Shown here: piece by piece, positions 49,021 through 61,149 of the stretch | Numbering within the stretch: position 1 is the stretch's first letter | Layout: each line of letters starts with the position of its first letter | Assembly: GCA_020698575.1 (NCBI GenBank) | Contig: CM036254.1 | Location: 24,280,026-24,344,025 of the forward strand | Direction: 5' to 3' | DNA: 64,000 bases | Origin: Bostrychus sinensis | Taxonomy: Eukaryota; Chordata; Actinopteri; Gobiiformes; Eleotridae | Position numbers and translations under genes: made by a program | The notes under the pieces: model-generated | The model's database searches: none | Seen by the model: the letters and a program-made list of their open reading frames with translations, nothing else | Told to the model about the DNA's origin: nothing

Positions 49021-50469
49021 GCACTGAGCCTAAAATACACTAAGTCCTAGATAATCGCCCATCATTTGACGTGCATGAAAAAATGCTGCTCGAGGTTTCC
49101 ATGAAAAGACAAGGGAATGTGGATTAGAAGCATTAAACAGACAGCTCATTTGTCTTGATTAGATATTTATAAATCCCTTCTGGAGAAATATTCTATCAGA
49201 GTACAGAGCCAAACAGACTCCATCCTCTTGATTGGCCTATAACTCTTTATATGAGGGAAAGTCCAGTGTTTTGTGGATGAGATATAAACGATAGGTAGCA
49301 TACTCTACTGAAGATAAGTGTCAGGCAGTCCCAATCTGGAGAAGCAGACAGGAGCAATAAGGCTTTGTGTTATGGATGGCTAATGAGGCCACAAAAACAC
49401 AGCTTTTTAACTAACAACAAACCCAGTACTTCCTTAAATTTGTCTGTCATGTATCTTCTATGGACATCATGCTTCAATGACCATTGAAGTAGTTCAAATA
49501 AATGTTAAACGTGCCATGAGCAATATACATTTGTATGTATTATAAAAAATAACCCACATGGTAAACATGTTTAAAACAAGCAATAATTTTACTGACTTTA
49601 GTACAGCTAATTTATACACAATTAAAAAAATATTGAATGTAATGCCCAAGTTGTTTATCTTTACAGTTTTTACTTTGGTTCAAAAACCCTGCATTGCTGA
49701 TCGTCCAATCAGACTGGCAACCCACACACCATTGTTTTGATTTAGACTGCAGTACTGTTTTTAAACCAGTAGGAGCCCATGCTGCTTACAGTACCTTTAA
49801 GTGTTTAGTTGTTTTTTCTGCACCATATTCACAAGTCTATGGAACACTGCTGTTGTGTTTGCTAACAAATACTGAGTTTAGTGAATGCATTAATAACACA
49901 AGTATCTAATAAACCCAGATTTACAATATTTTAACTTCCTCTTGAAAACGTGTGATTAGCTGAAAACACGAAACAAATCTTGCAGTAAAGACCTTAAGTG
50001 CAGGAGACAGTGAGGCAGCCAGGCACTGGCACAGATTTTGCACATGCTTAGTTTCAAAATAATTGTGGTATACTCAGAAAGTTCCAAGGTAATTTAACCT
50101 TATTTAGTCCAAATAAGAGTTTGGTATTTCAGTAAGCAAAATCAAATATGAGTATTTTAAATGTCTGTTGTTGGATCACACTGGATAAACTGAATTGGTG
50201 GAACTCTTTTGTTTGTCCTGGAAAACTCAAAACCATCAAAACCAAGTGGAAGGAGGCATTACTAGTTATTCAATAATTCATTAATATAGAGTATGTGCAT
50301 TTAGTTGATAAGTGTTAGATAGCTGAAAAAAATGTAAATTAAAGACATAGCTGAATAAATAAGTAATACTATTTTTTTAACAAAAAAAAGATTTAAGATT
50401 TTATTCCATTACCAAATTTACCAAATAACAAATACTAAGTACATTTATTATTGTAATGCTTTAAGAACG
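49021..50469. other. Unique AT-rich non-coding DNA
   Basis: No gene or repeat was recognised. The 49,080-49,240 portion (TCTTGATTAGATATTTATAA) may continue the preceding regulatory-looking block. Confidence 0.4.
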
Positions 50470-50800
50470 GGCTAAAAAAAAACATTTGTTATTAAGAGTT
50501 TGTTTACCACTGAAGTCCATGAAGACCTATAGCCCAGCTCTCCCAGGGTCTGTCTGAGCAGAGTAATGTGCCCCTCTCCAGAGGCTCTGCTGTGGGCTTC
50601 ACGTTGAGCTGTGGCTGGGCACCCGCAGGTCCAGCTGGGCTTTACTGGCTCTCCTGCCTCCAGCGGCTCCATGGCCTATCAGGTTACCCACAATTCAGGC
50701 CTACAAAATCCTCCTGGTTCCACTTAGAGCACTGTTTCATTATTTCTGATTTATCACTGCCATGTTTGCCAGTTGCCATGTTTTTCTTAAGCATGTCCTT
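50470..50800. promoter_or_regulatory. GC-richer candidate regulatory block
   Basis: Repeat-free and GC-richer than its surroundings, centred on 50,540-50,680. Frames of 66-82 codons are open on both strands, but neither resembles a protein family. Confidence 0.2.
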
Positions 50801-51069
50801 AAAATGTGATTCATAGCATTTAATGATGACAAACCATGGCATTTTCAGGGAAGGCTATTGGAGTTCCCAGATTTGTAGGATTAGGGGCCGTACAGAAAGT
50901 TGCCTAAAAGACAGAGAAGCTCATCCTTAGGGAGTGAACAATAGTGTATAATTACTGAGTTGCTGCATGGCTTGAGGGTCCGACCCAGCCTCACAACCAA
51001 CCACTAGGCCTTACAACATTCTATACAAAATTTTGCTATTTGAATTTTGCCTTAGATTAAGTACATGGT

Positions 51070-51720
51070 TTATTTCTATTCAATAAAGAGCTCAAACTAA
51101 AATTATTGGACTTCCTTGCAAACAAACTTACACCGGCGCGTTGGTGGAGGTAAGAATAATTGTATTGTGTATTGTATTTCAAACATTTCGCCATTTGGCG
51201 CAGGATACTACGTCCCAGTTGCACAGTCGCCAAAGTAGTGCAATGAAAAACCTCCAAAAGTCTGCAAATCTCCCAGTCTATTGTTTATTTTCAGTCAGAA
51301 CACTGTTATTGTATCATTATCTCATCTGCTACTGATTTGCAAACAATGCCCTATTGATAAACGCAAATAAAGGGAGCTCGCAAATCTGCCCAGATACATT
51401 TAAAGTGATTGGGACATAGATAAATATAAGTGACAGGAAGAAAACCAAATCTATTTCGCAACTCTCCTCAGTGCAACCCCACATTTAATCTGCCAGGGGC
51501 CTCGAGGGGCCATTTAACTGCTGGCTCTTTTGCCGGAAGCGTTCTGGTGGGGGCACAGGACTCTAGTATGGAGCAAGTAAGAAGGGTAAAGAAAGAAAGC
51601 TTGGATTCATCCTCCATTAGCATAATAGAATTAGCGCGTTGAACAAAGCCGGCATTAGTGCGCCCATGGTGGCATTTGGAGAAGATCCATCTCTTTTTCC
51701 TCCTAGGGCCGGTCCTCATC
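51070..51720. promoter_or_regulatory. Strongest candidate enhancer-like block (SOX/POU/FOX-type sites)
   Basis: ATTAGCATAAT (51,616-51,626), one base from an octamer core, is followed after 15 bp by AACAAAG (51,642-51,648), a SOX-type site. TTGTTTATTT (51,281-51,290) and GATAAACGCAAATAAAG (about 51,356-51,372) are forkhead/HOX-like. The block has mixed composition and ends 85 bp before a hypervariable microsatellite. Neuro-developmental enhancers often pair SOX and POU sites; that link is inference. Confidence 0.4.
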
Positions 51721-51804
51721 GCTTCAAGCTAAAGAAAATCTAGCTTTTGTTCACCCTTTTCATGAGACTTGCCAGTTTGCAGCAAAAAACCCATAGCAGG
51801 TTAT

Positions 51805-53112
<1,308 letters not shown>

Positions 53113-53360
53113 CAGAGGTGAGACTCAAATCTTCTACTCAAGTAAATGTAGTTACTTCCAAATATTATCAAGTGAAAGTACTCAAAAGCATTACCTAAGT
53201 AAAGCTTATAAAGCATCAATTATACTGAAGTAGAAAGTTACTGCTACAACTACTACTACAAATACTACTGCTACCACTATTACTGTTACAATTACTAACC
53301 CCATATAATGCTTTTGCTCATTTAGAGATTGTAAGAACTTACTTGAGTAGAAGTCTTTTT
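53113..53360. mobile_element. Tol2-like hAT element with internal TAC array
   Basis: It starts CAGAGGTGAGACTC, the canonical Tol2-type end, then CTACTCAAGTAAATG and GTGAAAGTACTC. A TAC/TTAC triplet array (53,237-53,297) sits in the middle and ACTTACTTGAGTAGAAG marks the right side (53,337-53,353). The right terminus is not clear. No coding remnant. Confidence 0.7.
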
Positions 53361-53935
53361 TTTCCCCTTTTGATTGATTTAAATATTGTCTCAAAGCTTC
53401 TCATCCATTTGAGAATAGAGCCATAGAGAATAGAGTTAATGCATTGTGTTCATGTGTGTTATGCAGACCTCTGCTGCTCCCTTGTGGAGATATGACTGAG
53501 TAATAATCTAGTTAAAATGCACATCACATGAAGGCAACCTCAGATGGGGTGGTCTCTGGTAGAGTTTTAATGGGGCACAGGGGCCTACAAAATGGGATAT
53601 TTCAGACTGATGGGTTATGCAGACCTTTCACTACTTAAAGCTAGAATATAGGAGCCATATATAGCTGTGTCACGGGGAAAGAATGGTAGAAAGAAGTGGC
53701 TTCAGAAAGTGTAGCTTACACCAACAATTTCAATAATCAAACTGCATGTTATTAAAAGGGGAAAAAAAAAAGAATTACATTTTGACTTGTCTTGCTGCTT
53801 TTGGGCCTATGTAACATGGCCTGTTTCAGCATCAGTGGAATTGCTATGGCCATATTTAGTTTCCAGAAGGACACCTAGAGCACCTAGAGCAACTTCCAAT
53901 AAATGGATTTTACACCAGGAAGCAATAGATGGAAA
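53361..53935. other. Unique non-coding DNA
   Basis: No gene was recognised. GAGCACCTAGAGCA shows a 10-bp direct duplication (CACCTAGAGC twice) near 53,871-53,890. Confidence 0.45.
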
Positions 53936-54060
53936 GTAACTAGACTTTTAAGACTTTTTAGACTTTTTACTTAAACTTCTACTTTGGTAATTTTTTGTAA
54001 CAGTACTTTCATTGTCTACATTAACTTTACCTGCTTTTACTTGAGCACAGATTTTAAAAA
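53936..54060. mobile_element. Tol2-like hAT fragment
   Basis: AGTAACTAGACTTTTAAG, TTTTTACTTAAACTTC, AGTACTTTCATTG and GCTTTTACTTGAGCACAG are worn Tol2-type sub-terminal phrases. No termini remain. Confidence 0.5.
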
Positions 54061-54559
54061 CTTCCTCATGACATGCATGCCCCAGCTATATGTCCTAAAA
54101 TGCCTAACTTTTGATCTTATTTTGGTCTTATATCATCAGTGTAAATATTTTTTTCTCTTATTATACTCATAACTTCAGTCCCTAGTCACGTTATAATATT
54201 GTATAATTGCTGTATTACATTTTAATTGTTTGTGAGAGGAGAGATATAAATCAAATTAACTATAAGAAATGTATTTGACAGAAACATTTGCAGTCATCCA
54301 ACCAAGCCTAATATGGTCTGTCTCAGTGTCAGAGTTATGTTGACATGTGCTTTTCTGCCCCCACTTTTTCTATTACTTTTATTTTGACAGTGGTCCAGCA
54401 CACATGTGAAAATACACCTGACTTTGGGATAATTTACAGTGGCCATTGAGGGACAGTCTCCCAAGACCGCTGTCAGAGAGTGGAGCCATAAAACAAACTG
54501 CATGACTTATGACTTCAGACGGTAATGCAGATATGATTTCTGTGTGATTAATCGCCATT
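54061..54559. other. Unique AT-rich non-coding DNA
   Basis: No gene or repeat was recognised. Confidence 0.45.
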
Positions 54560-55018
54560 TCAACTTAACTACTTACCGGATGTTTTCGTTTCAGATCCAG
54601 GGGAGAGAATTTGGGTTTGAACCAGGTCTCTTTTGGCAGAGGGGCTCGTGCTTTCACCCACAGGAGTGAAGCCCAGCACGGGCCACAGCTCCAACAGTCC
54701 GCCCCTCCTCAGTCACCAATGGGCCCCGGGTTAACACACGGGGCCAGTGTGTGTCCGGTCAATACACAGAGAGGAAACCTGATGAGAAACACAAACAGAC
54801 CGCTCCACAGGACGCTCCCCTCACACTGGGACACCCCCTTCTCAGTGGGACAGGCCAAGAGTGCTCACAGGAAGAGGACGGTTAGCCTGGGCTTAGATAC
54901 TCAGATCTGTGAATGGAAACCTGCACACACCCAAAATATGTACTGTGTATCAAAGAAAAGATGCAGGAATGTTTTAAAGGATCCCATACCAATTTTATTT
55001 ACAGTTACTAAAGTGTAA
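54560..55018 (+). other. GC-richer block with a 135-codon open frame
   Basis: A pyrimidine-rich acceptor-like TTTTCGTTTCAG (to about 54,594) precedes an open frame that runs to 55,018. The translation is Gln/Pro/His/Thr-rich and matches no family I know. There is no obvious donor site, promoter or partner exon. It could be an exon of an unrecognised gene, but a GC-rich non-coding block is at least as likely. Confidence 0.25.
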
Positions 55019-55730
55019 ATGTATATATAGGCAGCTCCATAAAACAAAGTCTAGTCAAAAGGAATCAGGAATCAAACGAATGAATACTTAAAAACTTTTA
55101 TGATGACTTGGTGTAAGTCAGCACTCAGCCTACTACTGCTACTTCTGCAAGAGCACGGCGAAGATACAGGAAATTGTTAGCAGCAGTTGAAGGATCCTTT
55201 ACATCCTCGCTGCAACCCAGGCCCCAGCTGCAGCTCCACTGTACCACAATATACTGTAAGAGGCCATTTCCTTCACTATAGGTTTCCTCTTTTCTAATCT
55301 CCCAGAAGACAGTGGTTATTAGGGACTGGCTGGACTTGTTGGAGGGCATCTCTGTTAGCCCACGACCGGACTGAAAATAGTGAGAGAAACTGGCCACAAT
55401 AGCAGCAAAACACATCTGTAAACAACTGTAAACTCACCCTGCTGATGCATAATTAGATTAATCATGTCATGTTTAATTATTTTATTTTTATGTTGTTTTT
55501 ATTACATTTACACAGGGGAATAAGAGATGTATATTCTTCCTCTACTAATGTCTACAACATTTTCACTATTGGGACGGAAATACAAGTAAGTATGTATTGT
55601 GCACCCATTGAAGAACATTAAGCACACACACACAAAAAAAAAAACTTTACTACTTGATTTGTCTGAACATCAATGCTATTTTCTTTGAGTTTGTTGATAA
55701 GTTATGTCTTCTTGAGTATGCAGTCCTGTC
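55019..55730. other. Unique non-coding DNA
   Basis: No gene or repeat was recognised. The 96-codon minus frame at 55,125-55,415 has no family signature. A (CA)n/A run is at about 55,624-55,643. Confidence 0.45.
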
Positions 55731-55859
55731 CTATAAAGCAGTGGTTCCCAACCTTTTTTGTCTGGTGTACCCCCTAGTTTTGTGGTTATACCACAAGTAC
55801 CCCCTAACTTATATGTGTTGATAATTCTTCAAAAAGATATATAAAAAAGATTTTTTATT

Positions 55860-56235
55860 AATTCATTTTCTACCGCTTATTCCCGTTAGGGGTCGCGGGT
55901 GACTGGAGCCTATCCCAGTAACTTTGGGCCGTAGGCGGGGTACACCCTGGACAGGGGCCAGCTTGTAGCAGGGCTAACACAGACAGACAACCATTCACTC
56001 TCACATTCATTCACTAGGGGCAATTTAGAGTCACCAATTCACCTAACACATGCATGTCTTTGGACGGTGGGAGGAAGCCGGAGAACCCGGAGAGAACCCA
56101 CGGTAACACGGGGAGGACATGCAGACTCCACCCAGAGAGTTTGTGTGATGGTGTGTATTGGTCCGCCCGGGGCTCGAACCCACGACCTCCTCGCTGGGAT
56201 GCGAGAACGCTAACCGCTCTGCCTCCGTGCACCCC
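55860..56235 (-). mobile_element. Full-length tRNA-derived SINE nested in the hAT element
   Basis: On the minus strand it begins GGGGTGCACGGAGGCAGAGC. The A box AGGCAGAGCGGT (plus 56,213-56,224) has 10 of 12 consensus positions and the B box GGTTCGAGCCC (plus 56,170-56,180) is perfect. The body includes ACATGCATGTGTTAGG and GTGTACCCCGCCTACGG. The tail GGCTCCAGTCACCCGCGACC leads to AATAAGCGGTAGAAAATG. An exact 17-bp duplication (AAAAAAGATTTTTTATT) flanks it at 55,843-55,859 and 56,236-56,252, as expected for LINE-driven insertion. This is the reference copy for 14.7, 21.0 and 62.5 kb. Confidence 0.95.
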
Positions 56236-56369
56236 AAAAAAGATTTTTTATTTTATTGTAAATACTAATTCTCATGTATTTTTTTACTTTAAACTCAAAT
56301 TGAAGATAAAAAATAAAAATCTGTCTGTCTTTAAAATTAACATTTAAAATATAAAATAAAATTGAATTG

Positions 56370-56596
56370 TGAATGTGTTAGTGTGGCTGTGTTTGGTGGT
56401 GGTCGGAGGGGCCGTTGGCGCAGATTGGCAGCCACGCTTCCGTCAGTCTGCCCCAGGGCAGCTGTGGCTACAGAAGTAGCTCACCACCACCAAGTGTGAC
56501 TGAGGAGTGAATGAATAATTGATCAATTGTAAAGCGTCTTTGAGTGTCCAAAAAAGCGCTATATAAATTCGATGAATTATTATTATTATTATTATT
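56370..56596 (+). mobile_element. 5'-truncated L2-type LINE 3' end (or SINE with the same tail)
   Basis: TTGGCAGCCACGCTTCCGTC, TGCCCCAGGGCAGCTGTGGC and CTCACCACCACCAAGTGTGA are followed by the tail GTAAAGCGTCTTTGAGTG, AAAGCGCTATATAAATTC and (ATT)n at 56,575-56,596. This 3' tail is widespread in fish L2-type LINEs and dependent SINEs. A possible short duplication (TAAAATT) flanks it but is too AT-rich to trust. It lies inside the hAT element, so it inserted later. Confidence 0.75.
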
Positions 56597-57059
56597 AAAA
56601 TTATAACAATATAAACTCCAATTACACTTACTCATTTTACTTTATATTTTATGTTAATAAATAAATAAAAACTAAAATTATTTATTTATTTAATTAATTA
56701 TTATTATTATTTAATTTACTATTTAAAATAATACACTTAAAAAATACATACTTTATTAAAGTGAATTAAACTCCCATTAAGACTACAAAAAAATAAAAAT
56801 TTAAATAATGTTACTAGGTCTTTGAAACAAGCTATTGTCTATGTATGTATTACAAAATAAAATATTCAAATAACAGTTTTAGCAGTTTTCACCTCTTTAT
56901 CAGTCAAAATTTTCAATAGTTCAATAAGAAAACATGGCACATACTTTTTATCATCTATCTGAGGAAGTAAATTATTAAATATTCCCATGTACCCCCTGCA
57001 AAGTGCTTGCGTACCCCTGGAGGTCCCCGTACCCCTGGTTGGGAAACACTGCTATAAAG

Positions 57060-58318
57060 TGTATGACGCCTGAATAAGCCCTGTCAACAAAATGGCACTT
57101 ACCAGCATTTTTGCAGCGTTGTGTGGCTTGTTGACACAGCAGTGCAGATTTCCTATTACACTTGACATTAACATCATCGGCTAATCCTTGCACTCTGTGG
57201 ACATTTTCTCAGGACACCCCAGTGCCTTGAAGTCAGCTCTTCTCACTGACAGTACAAGCTGTTATCACACACTCATCGCCCTGTACTCTCCCAGGATTAG
57301 TAGTGTCAGATCAGGCAGAAGGCGGAGACCACACTGAAGAGACTGACTGACAGACTCCGCACACAAAACAACCATTGATTCCTCCTCGCTTCTGTAAATA
57401 AACACAACATGTGCAACCAAAACATGGCAGTTTAAGGTATCATTTCCTTGTTCCTATAACTGGTCAGACAAACTGAGCTCTATTGGAAAAGAAGCACGTT
57501 GTTTCTTTTTTTTTTTTAACTCACAATCTCACTCTGCAACAAAGTGCAACCACAACACAGTCGTTTTAGTGGTAAATTTAAAGAGATTATGCCATCCGTG
57601 AGTCATTACTGGGAGGCGATAAGAGTTTGTCATGGTGTGGTAATGGTGCAGAGATCCGGCCGTACCCCTATGGACCCACTTCTGTGAGTGTACTGCTGTT
57701 TGAATGGGAGCAGTGTGGTAGTGTGGTGTTGTGGTGAGGTGAGGATATGGCTGGCTGAACACACATCTATATAGGATCAGATAAAGGCCTGAATACCATC
57801 AACATCACCTGAGGCTGCTCTGAGGGGCCCAGCGGTGTTGTATGGACAGAGAGCTCTGCCATTCACAGAAACAGAGGAGGAGGAGGGGTACAGGGATGTT
57901 TGGACTGTCTAAAGGAGCTATCAGATAGGACTTGTATGTTTCCTTCCTCAACAGGCGATACAGCCCAGAATGTGGAGGTGAAGTCAGGGTTAGAGTGGTG
58001 GAAATGACCTTAGCACATGTGTGTGAGGGTCCCACTGCAGGGACATGTGAGAGTGAAAACACTACCCATTCAAAAAGTGGAGTAAAGTTTCCTCACTGGC
58101 CTCTGTTCCAGTTTCTGTTCCTACAAATGCCCAGAGAGGACAACACTCACCATCTTGCTTACTAGATTTATAAACTAATAATTATTTTATTTTTTACGTT
58201 GAACTGACCTAGTGCAACCAGGTTTGTTTATAGCATGTCCCAGTAGGGCTACCATAGGTGTTCGCTGACTGTAAAGAGATGTGAGCTGAAGAACTAAAAA
58301 CTGCCATCTCGAGAAAAG
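57060..58318. other. Unique non-coding DNA
   Basis: No gene or repeat was recognised. 57,780-58,160 is somewhat GC-richer with an 85-codon minus frame lacking signature. Confidence 0.45.
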
Positions 58319-58363
58319 ATCCATCCATGCATTATCCATCTTCTGCCGCTTTTCTGGGTCCAG
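58319..58363 (-). mobile_element. LINE/SINE-type 3' tail fragment
   Basis: On the minus strand it reads AAAAGCGGCAGAAGATGG followed by CATGGATGG, close to the SINE tail (AATAAGCGGTAGAAAATG) of 55,860-56,235. It lies directly downstream, in minus sense, of the LINE reverse-transcriptase remnant. Confidence 0.6.
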
Positions 58364-58384
58364 GAGAAAAGATTTTTAAAAATG

Positions 58385-58630
58385 ATTTCAGTTAATTAAC
58401 AATGTTTTCTTATCTGTAAGGCTACTGCCGCAAAAGACTGCTTCATTAGGGCACTGGCCACCACAGTCTGGTAGAACTTACAGTGCAAATCCTCACAATC
58501 ATCAAATTCCTTCAGCCTCCGAAGAAAGAAGAGGCAACTTTGCCCCTTCTGTGTTTGGGATCCAGTCCAGTTTATCATCCAGGAGCACCCCCAGGTATTT
58601 ATAATTCCGTACGACCTTGATGTTCTCTTC
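58385..58630 (-). pseudogene. Decayed LINE reverse-transcriptase C-terminal fragment
   Basis: Minus-strand blocks in order: NYKYLGVLLDDKLDW (plus 58,563-58,607), KGQSCLFFLRRLKEFD (around plus 58,507-58,548) and FYQTVVASA (around plus 58,450-58,476). This is the conserved region after the YADD motif in fish non-LTR elements. The first block and the second are in different frames, so one frameshift is present, and sequence after VVASA is scrambled. The tail-like segment at 58,319-58,363 may be its own 3' end after an internal deletion. No endonuclease or finger region is visible. Confidence 0.85.
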
Positions 58631-58659
58631 TTATATGCAGGCTGGCTGAGTCAATGATC

Positions 58660-59416
58660 ATTAATCATAGGTTTAAAAAAAAATTAAATTTTTACTTAAA
58701 AAAAACATTACATCAATCCTTTATTACGTTTTTAAGTAATATTTTTGGATTACTTTTCAGGGTTCATATACTTTTTTACCAAGAATTTTCCTAAAACTTT
58801 TCCAAAACTTTTCACTAAACTTCCAAGCCCTGAAAATTAACTGTGTTTAAATAGTATTCAAAATATCCAATGTGCTACATTAAAAACATACTTTTGTTGT
58901 TGCAATTTCATCTCTTAAATTTGGAAATTATTCAGTTGAAGAAAAAAAACAAAAAAACAGTTGGGGCTTCTTCCCCCAGAAATACTGTGTAATGTTCCAC
59001 TGACTTTACTGACTTATACACCTATAATTAAAAGATAATTATGTTATATTAGATATAAACAAATCATCTATGCTGTTTTAAAGCATTACCAAAACCAAAA
59101 GAGTGAAAGACCAACAAAAAAAATATTTAGTTCAAATATTCTGACAAAAAAATAGATATAGGTCATTTTTGCCTGCAGTGAGAACAAGAAGAGGCCAAGA
59201 AGACAGCGTTTCTACTGAACACTTACAGTTACTGGATTCTAGCTGGAGCAGATTTAAGTAGTGGCCCAATGTTACTCAGACTGTTTAAATTCCAAAACTT
59301 TTCCAGGGCCTTTAAAATGCCACGACTTTTCTAGGTTTTCCATGTCTGTACAAACCCTGACTTTTACTTTGACTTGAATTTTATTTGGAAGTAACAGTAC
59401 CCACCTTTCACCTCTG
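58660..59416. mobile_element. Tol2-like hAT remnant hosting another MITE
   Basis: TTTTTACTTAAAAAAAAC and AAGTAATATTTTTGGATTAC precede the insertion and ACTTTTACTTTGACTTGA follows it. The right end CACCTCTG (59,409-59,416) is the Tol2-type terminus. The left terminus is missing. Confidence 0.55.
58758..59359. mobile_element. CAGGGTTCATA-type MITE nested in hAT remnant
   Basis: It starts CAGGGTTCATATAC and ends TGTACAAACCCTG, imperfect inverted ends. Sub-terminal phrases mirror each other (CCTAAAACTTTTCCAAAAC at left; CCAAAACTTTTCCAGGGCC and CGACTTTTCTAGG at right). ACTTTT lies on both sides as a possible but ambiguous duplication. There is no coding remnant. Confidence 0.65.
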
Positions 59417-60270
59417 ATTGTAGTTGCAGCAAAGCTTTTGCTTAGGGAATGGTCTTACTCTGTCATCTGATAAATAAAAAAAAGCACAATTACACAATGG
59501 ATACACATTTCCTTTGTCGACACCATATTGTGAACACAGGTAGTATTTAAAGACATTCTGAGGTAAACCACTGGAGAATGCATCTAGATTTGTCTTAAAA
59601 AGTATAAACATTAAACAGCAGATAAAATGCTTAGACAAAAATAATTTTCATTCTACAGCCACTCAAAGCAAAGTAATTACAACAGAGACAAGAGTGCTTC
59701 ATGATGTCTGGAGAAAACTATGTTAGAAGAGTTTATTGCAGTCAAAATTAGGCAGAGACTTGGAGAGAAAATAACTCACAAATGCAGAAGAAGAGTGTGA
59801 ATTTATGTTCAGGTTTAGACATGCCTGCCCTGGATACAGCTGTCTGTTAGCACTAGAGGATCATGGGAACTCTGTGACCTGCTGCCTCTGTGTGGCATAC
59901 ATAAGGGCACTGTCTAAGAGATTGAGTCTACCAATTCATTTACAACAGGCTGTTAATTCTTTTGTACGGCGCATGCAACACCAGCGATTTCCATCTCTTA
60001 AACAAAACTAAGTGCTCTTTCGTCCACGTCCAAATGCACTTAATCTTGCTTTTTTTTTCTGTCACCACTTTGAGTCTGAGGCCCCAAAAAGGTGAATGCC
60101 AAGAGGCAGATGGAAATGATCCTGAGGGGAAATAGGTGCAGGTACATGAGTTGGCACTAACCCGAGTCTTTAGGTGTGAAGAAAAGAGAGGAGAAAGACG
60201 AGAAACAAGTCCAGGAGGGGAGTGAGGAGAAGTGGGTTGATGTGTAAAAATAGACTGGTGGAGTGGTTAA
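59417..60270. other. Unique non-coding DNA
   Basis: No gene or repeat was recognised. Confidence 0.45.
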
Positions 60271-60370
60271 CAGAGCTGGGTAGCTGCAGTTATAATTAAC
60301 TACAAGTAAAGGTGACTTAAATAACTAACTATACAGTAAACCCAATTACAAATATTTTAAATAAATAATT
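60271..60370. mobile_element. Possible hAT MITE end (CAGAGCTGGGTAG)
   Basis: CAGAGCTGGGTAGCTGCAG followed by AACTACAAGTAAAGG and CCAATTACAAATATTTT resembles a fish MITE end. No partner end was identified. Confidence 0.35.
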
Positions 60371-60399
60371 TGGGGCACTGCATAAAATTAATTGCAAAA

Positions 60400-60640
60400 T
60401 GCTCTTCAACTTTTTATTTGTATCACTTACTTTTCCAGGCTTTTGTTGCACCTGTCCCAACATTTTTGAGAAGGACTGCTGCCATGGAATTCAAAATGAG
60501 CTATTATTTTTCACAAATGGTCCCCCAATATATTGTATACGTTCTATTGTGAATAGAACGTATACAATATACAGATTTATCAGATTTGCGAACATCTGCA
60601 TTCTGTTTATATTTACAGAATTGTGATGTTGTAGGATTCT
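60400..60640. mobile_element. Fragment of a fish DNA-transposon repeat
   Basis: CACCTGTCCCAACATTTTTG, GAATTCAAAATGAGCTA and GATTTGCGAACATCTGCATT then CTGTTTATATTTACA follow the wording of a common fish repeat that usually reads 'cgtcccaacttttttgg' and 'atttgcaaatcattgcattctg'. Its termini are absent. It is interrupted by a perfect palindrome. Confidence 0.5.
60529..60571. repeat. Perfect 43-bp snap-back palindrome
   Basis: The arm 60,529-60,548 (TATATTGTATACGTTCTATT) is the exact reverse complement of 60,552-60,571; the loop is GTG. The geometry (20-3-20) is identical to 31,760-31,802, with unrelated sequence. Confidence 0.97.
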
Positions 60641-61046
60641 AAAGGGCCAATAGTTTAAACAGAGCTGGAGGCAGGTCAGAGTTCTATGGTAGAATATGAT
60701 GCTAAAGATTTAAAATGCAGATGTCTTGGTGTGGTTTATGGTTTATATATCTGCAAATACTGGGTCTATGCACATGAAACAAAAACTGGCTCAAAGTTCA
60801 AAGTCTTATCTGACTGTCAGTACAAAAAAGTGAAATGACTGCTTCACTACAGCGTCAAAAAGTGGTGATATTTTCAAACACCCAGGCTTGTTTTCAGCCA
60901 GCAGACTTGGCATTAAGCCACAAGATTATTATGGTGTGGTTTTGGACCCAGCTGCTAAGAAAAAATTATCAGGTTCAGTGTTTGTGGATTTTCTGTTTGG
61001 ATATTTCTTTTTTCATGACTTTAATGTTTGCTTTGCCATTTTCCCT
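60641..61046. other. Unique AT-rich non-coding DNA
   Basis: No gene was recognised. A 138-codon plus frame starting at 60,888 runs through the A tract and is an artefact of that tract. Confidence 0.45.
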
Positions 61047-61080
61047 AAAAAAAAAAAAAAAAAAAATAATAATAATAATA
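61047..61080. repeat. A20(TAA)n tract
   Basis: Twenty A, then ATAATAATAATAATA. No retroposon body is recognised upstream. Confidence 0.9.
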
Positions 61081-61149
61081 AAAATAAAAAAAATACTGAC
61101 TTTGTACTGTTAAAAAGGCAATACTTCTACTTGTATCCATTCTCATTTG

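Larger units (their letters stand above)
55739..57051. mobile_element. Complete non-autonomous hAT element with perfect target duplication
   Basis: It begins CAGTGGTTCCCAACC and ends GGTTGGGAAACACTG, 15-bp inverted ends with one mismatch. CTATAAAG is duplicated exactly on both sides (55,731-55,738 and 57,052-57,059), the 8-bp signature of hAT transposases. Sub-terminal ACCCCCTA repeats face each other. Removing two nested retroposons (55,860-56,235 and about 56,370-56,596) leaves roughly 700 bp with no transposase frame, so mobility needed an enzyme from elsewhere. Confidence 0.95.

Noticed and set aside
56014..56347. Open frames on both strands of about 65-97 codons
   Set aside because: They lie within the tRNA-derived SINE, which is non-coding.
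61047..61080. LINE/SINE tail at A20(TAA)n
   Set aside because: No recognisable element body on either side.
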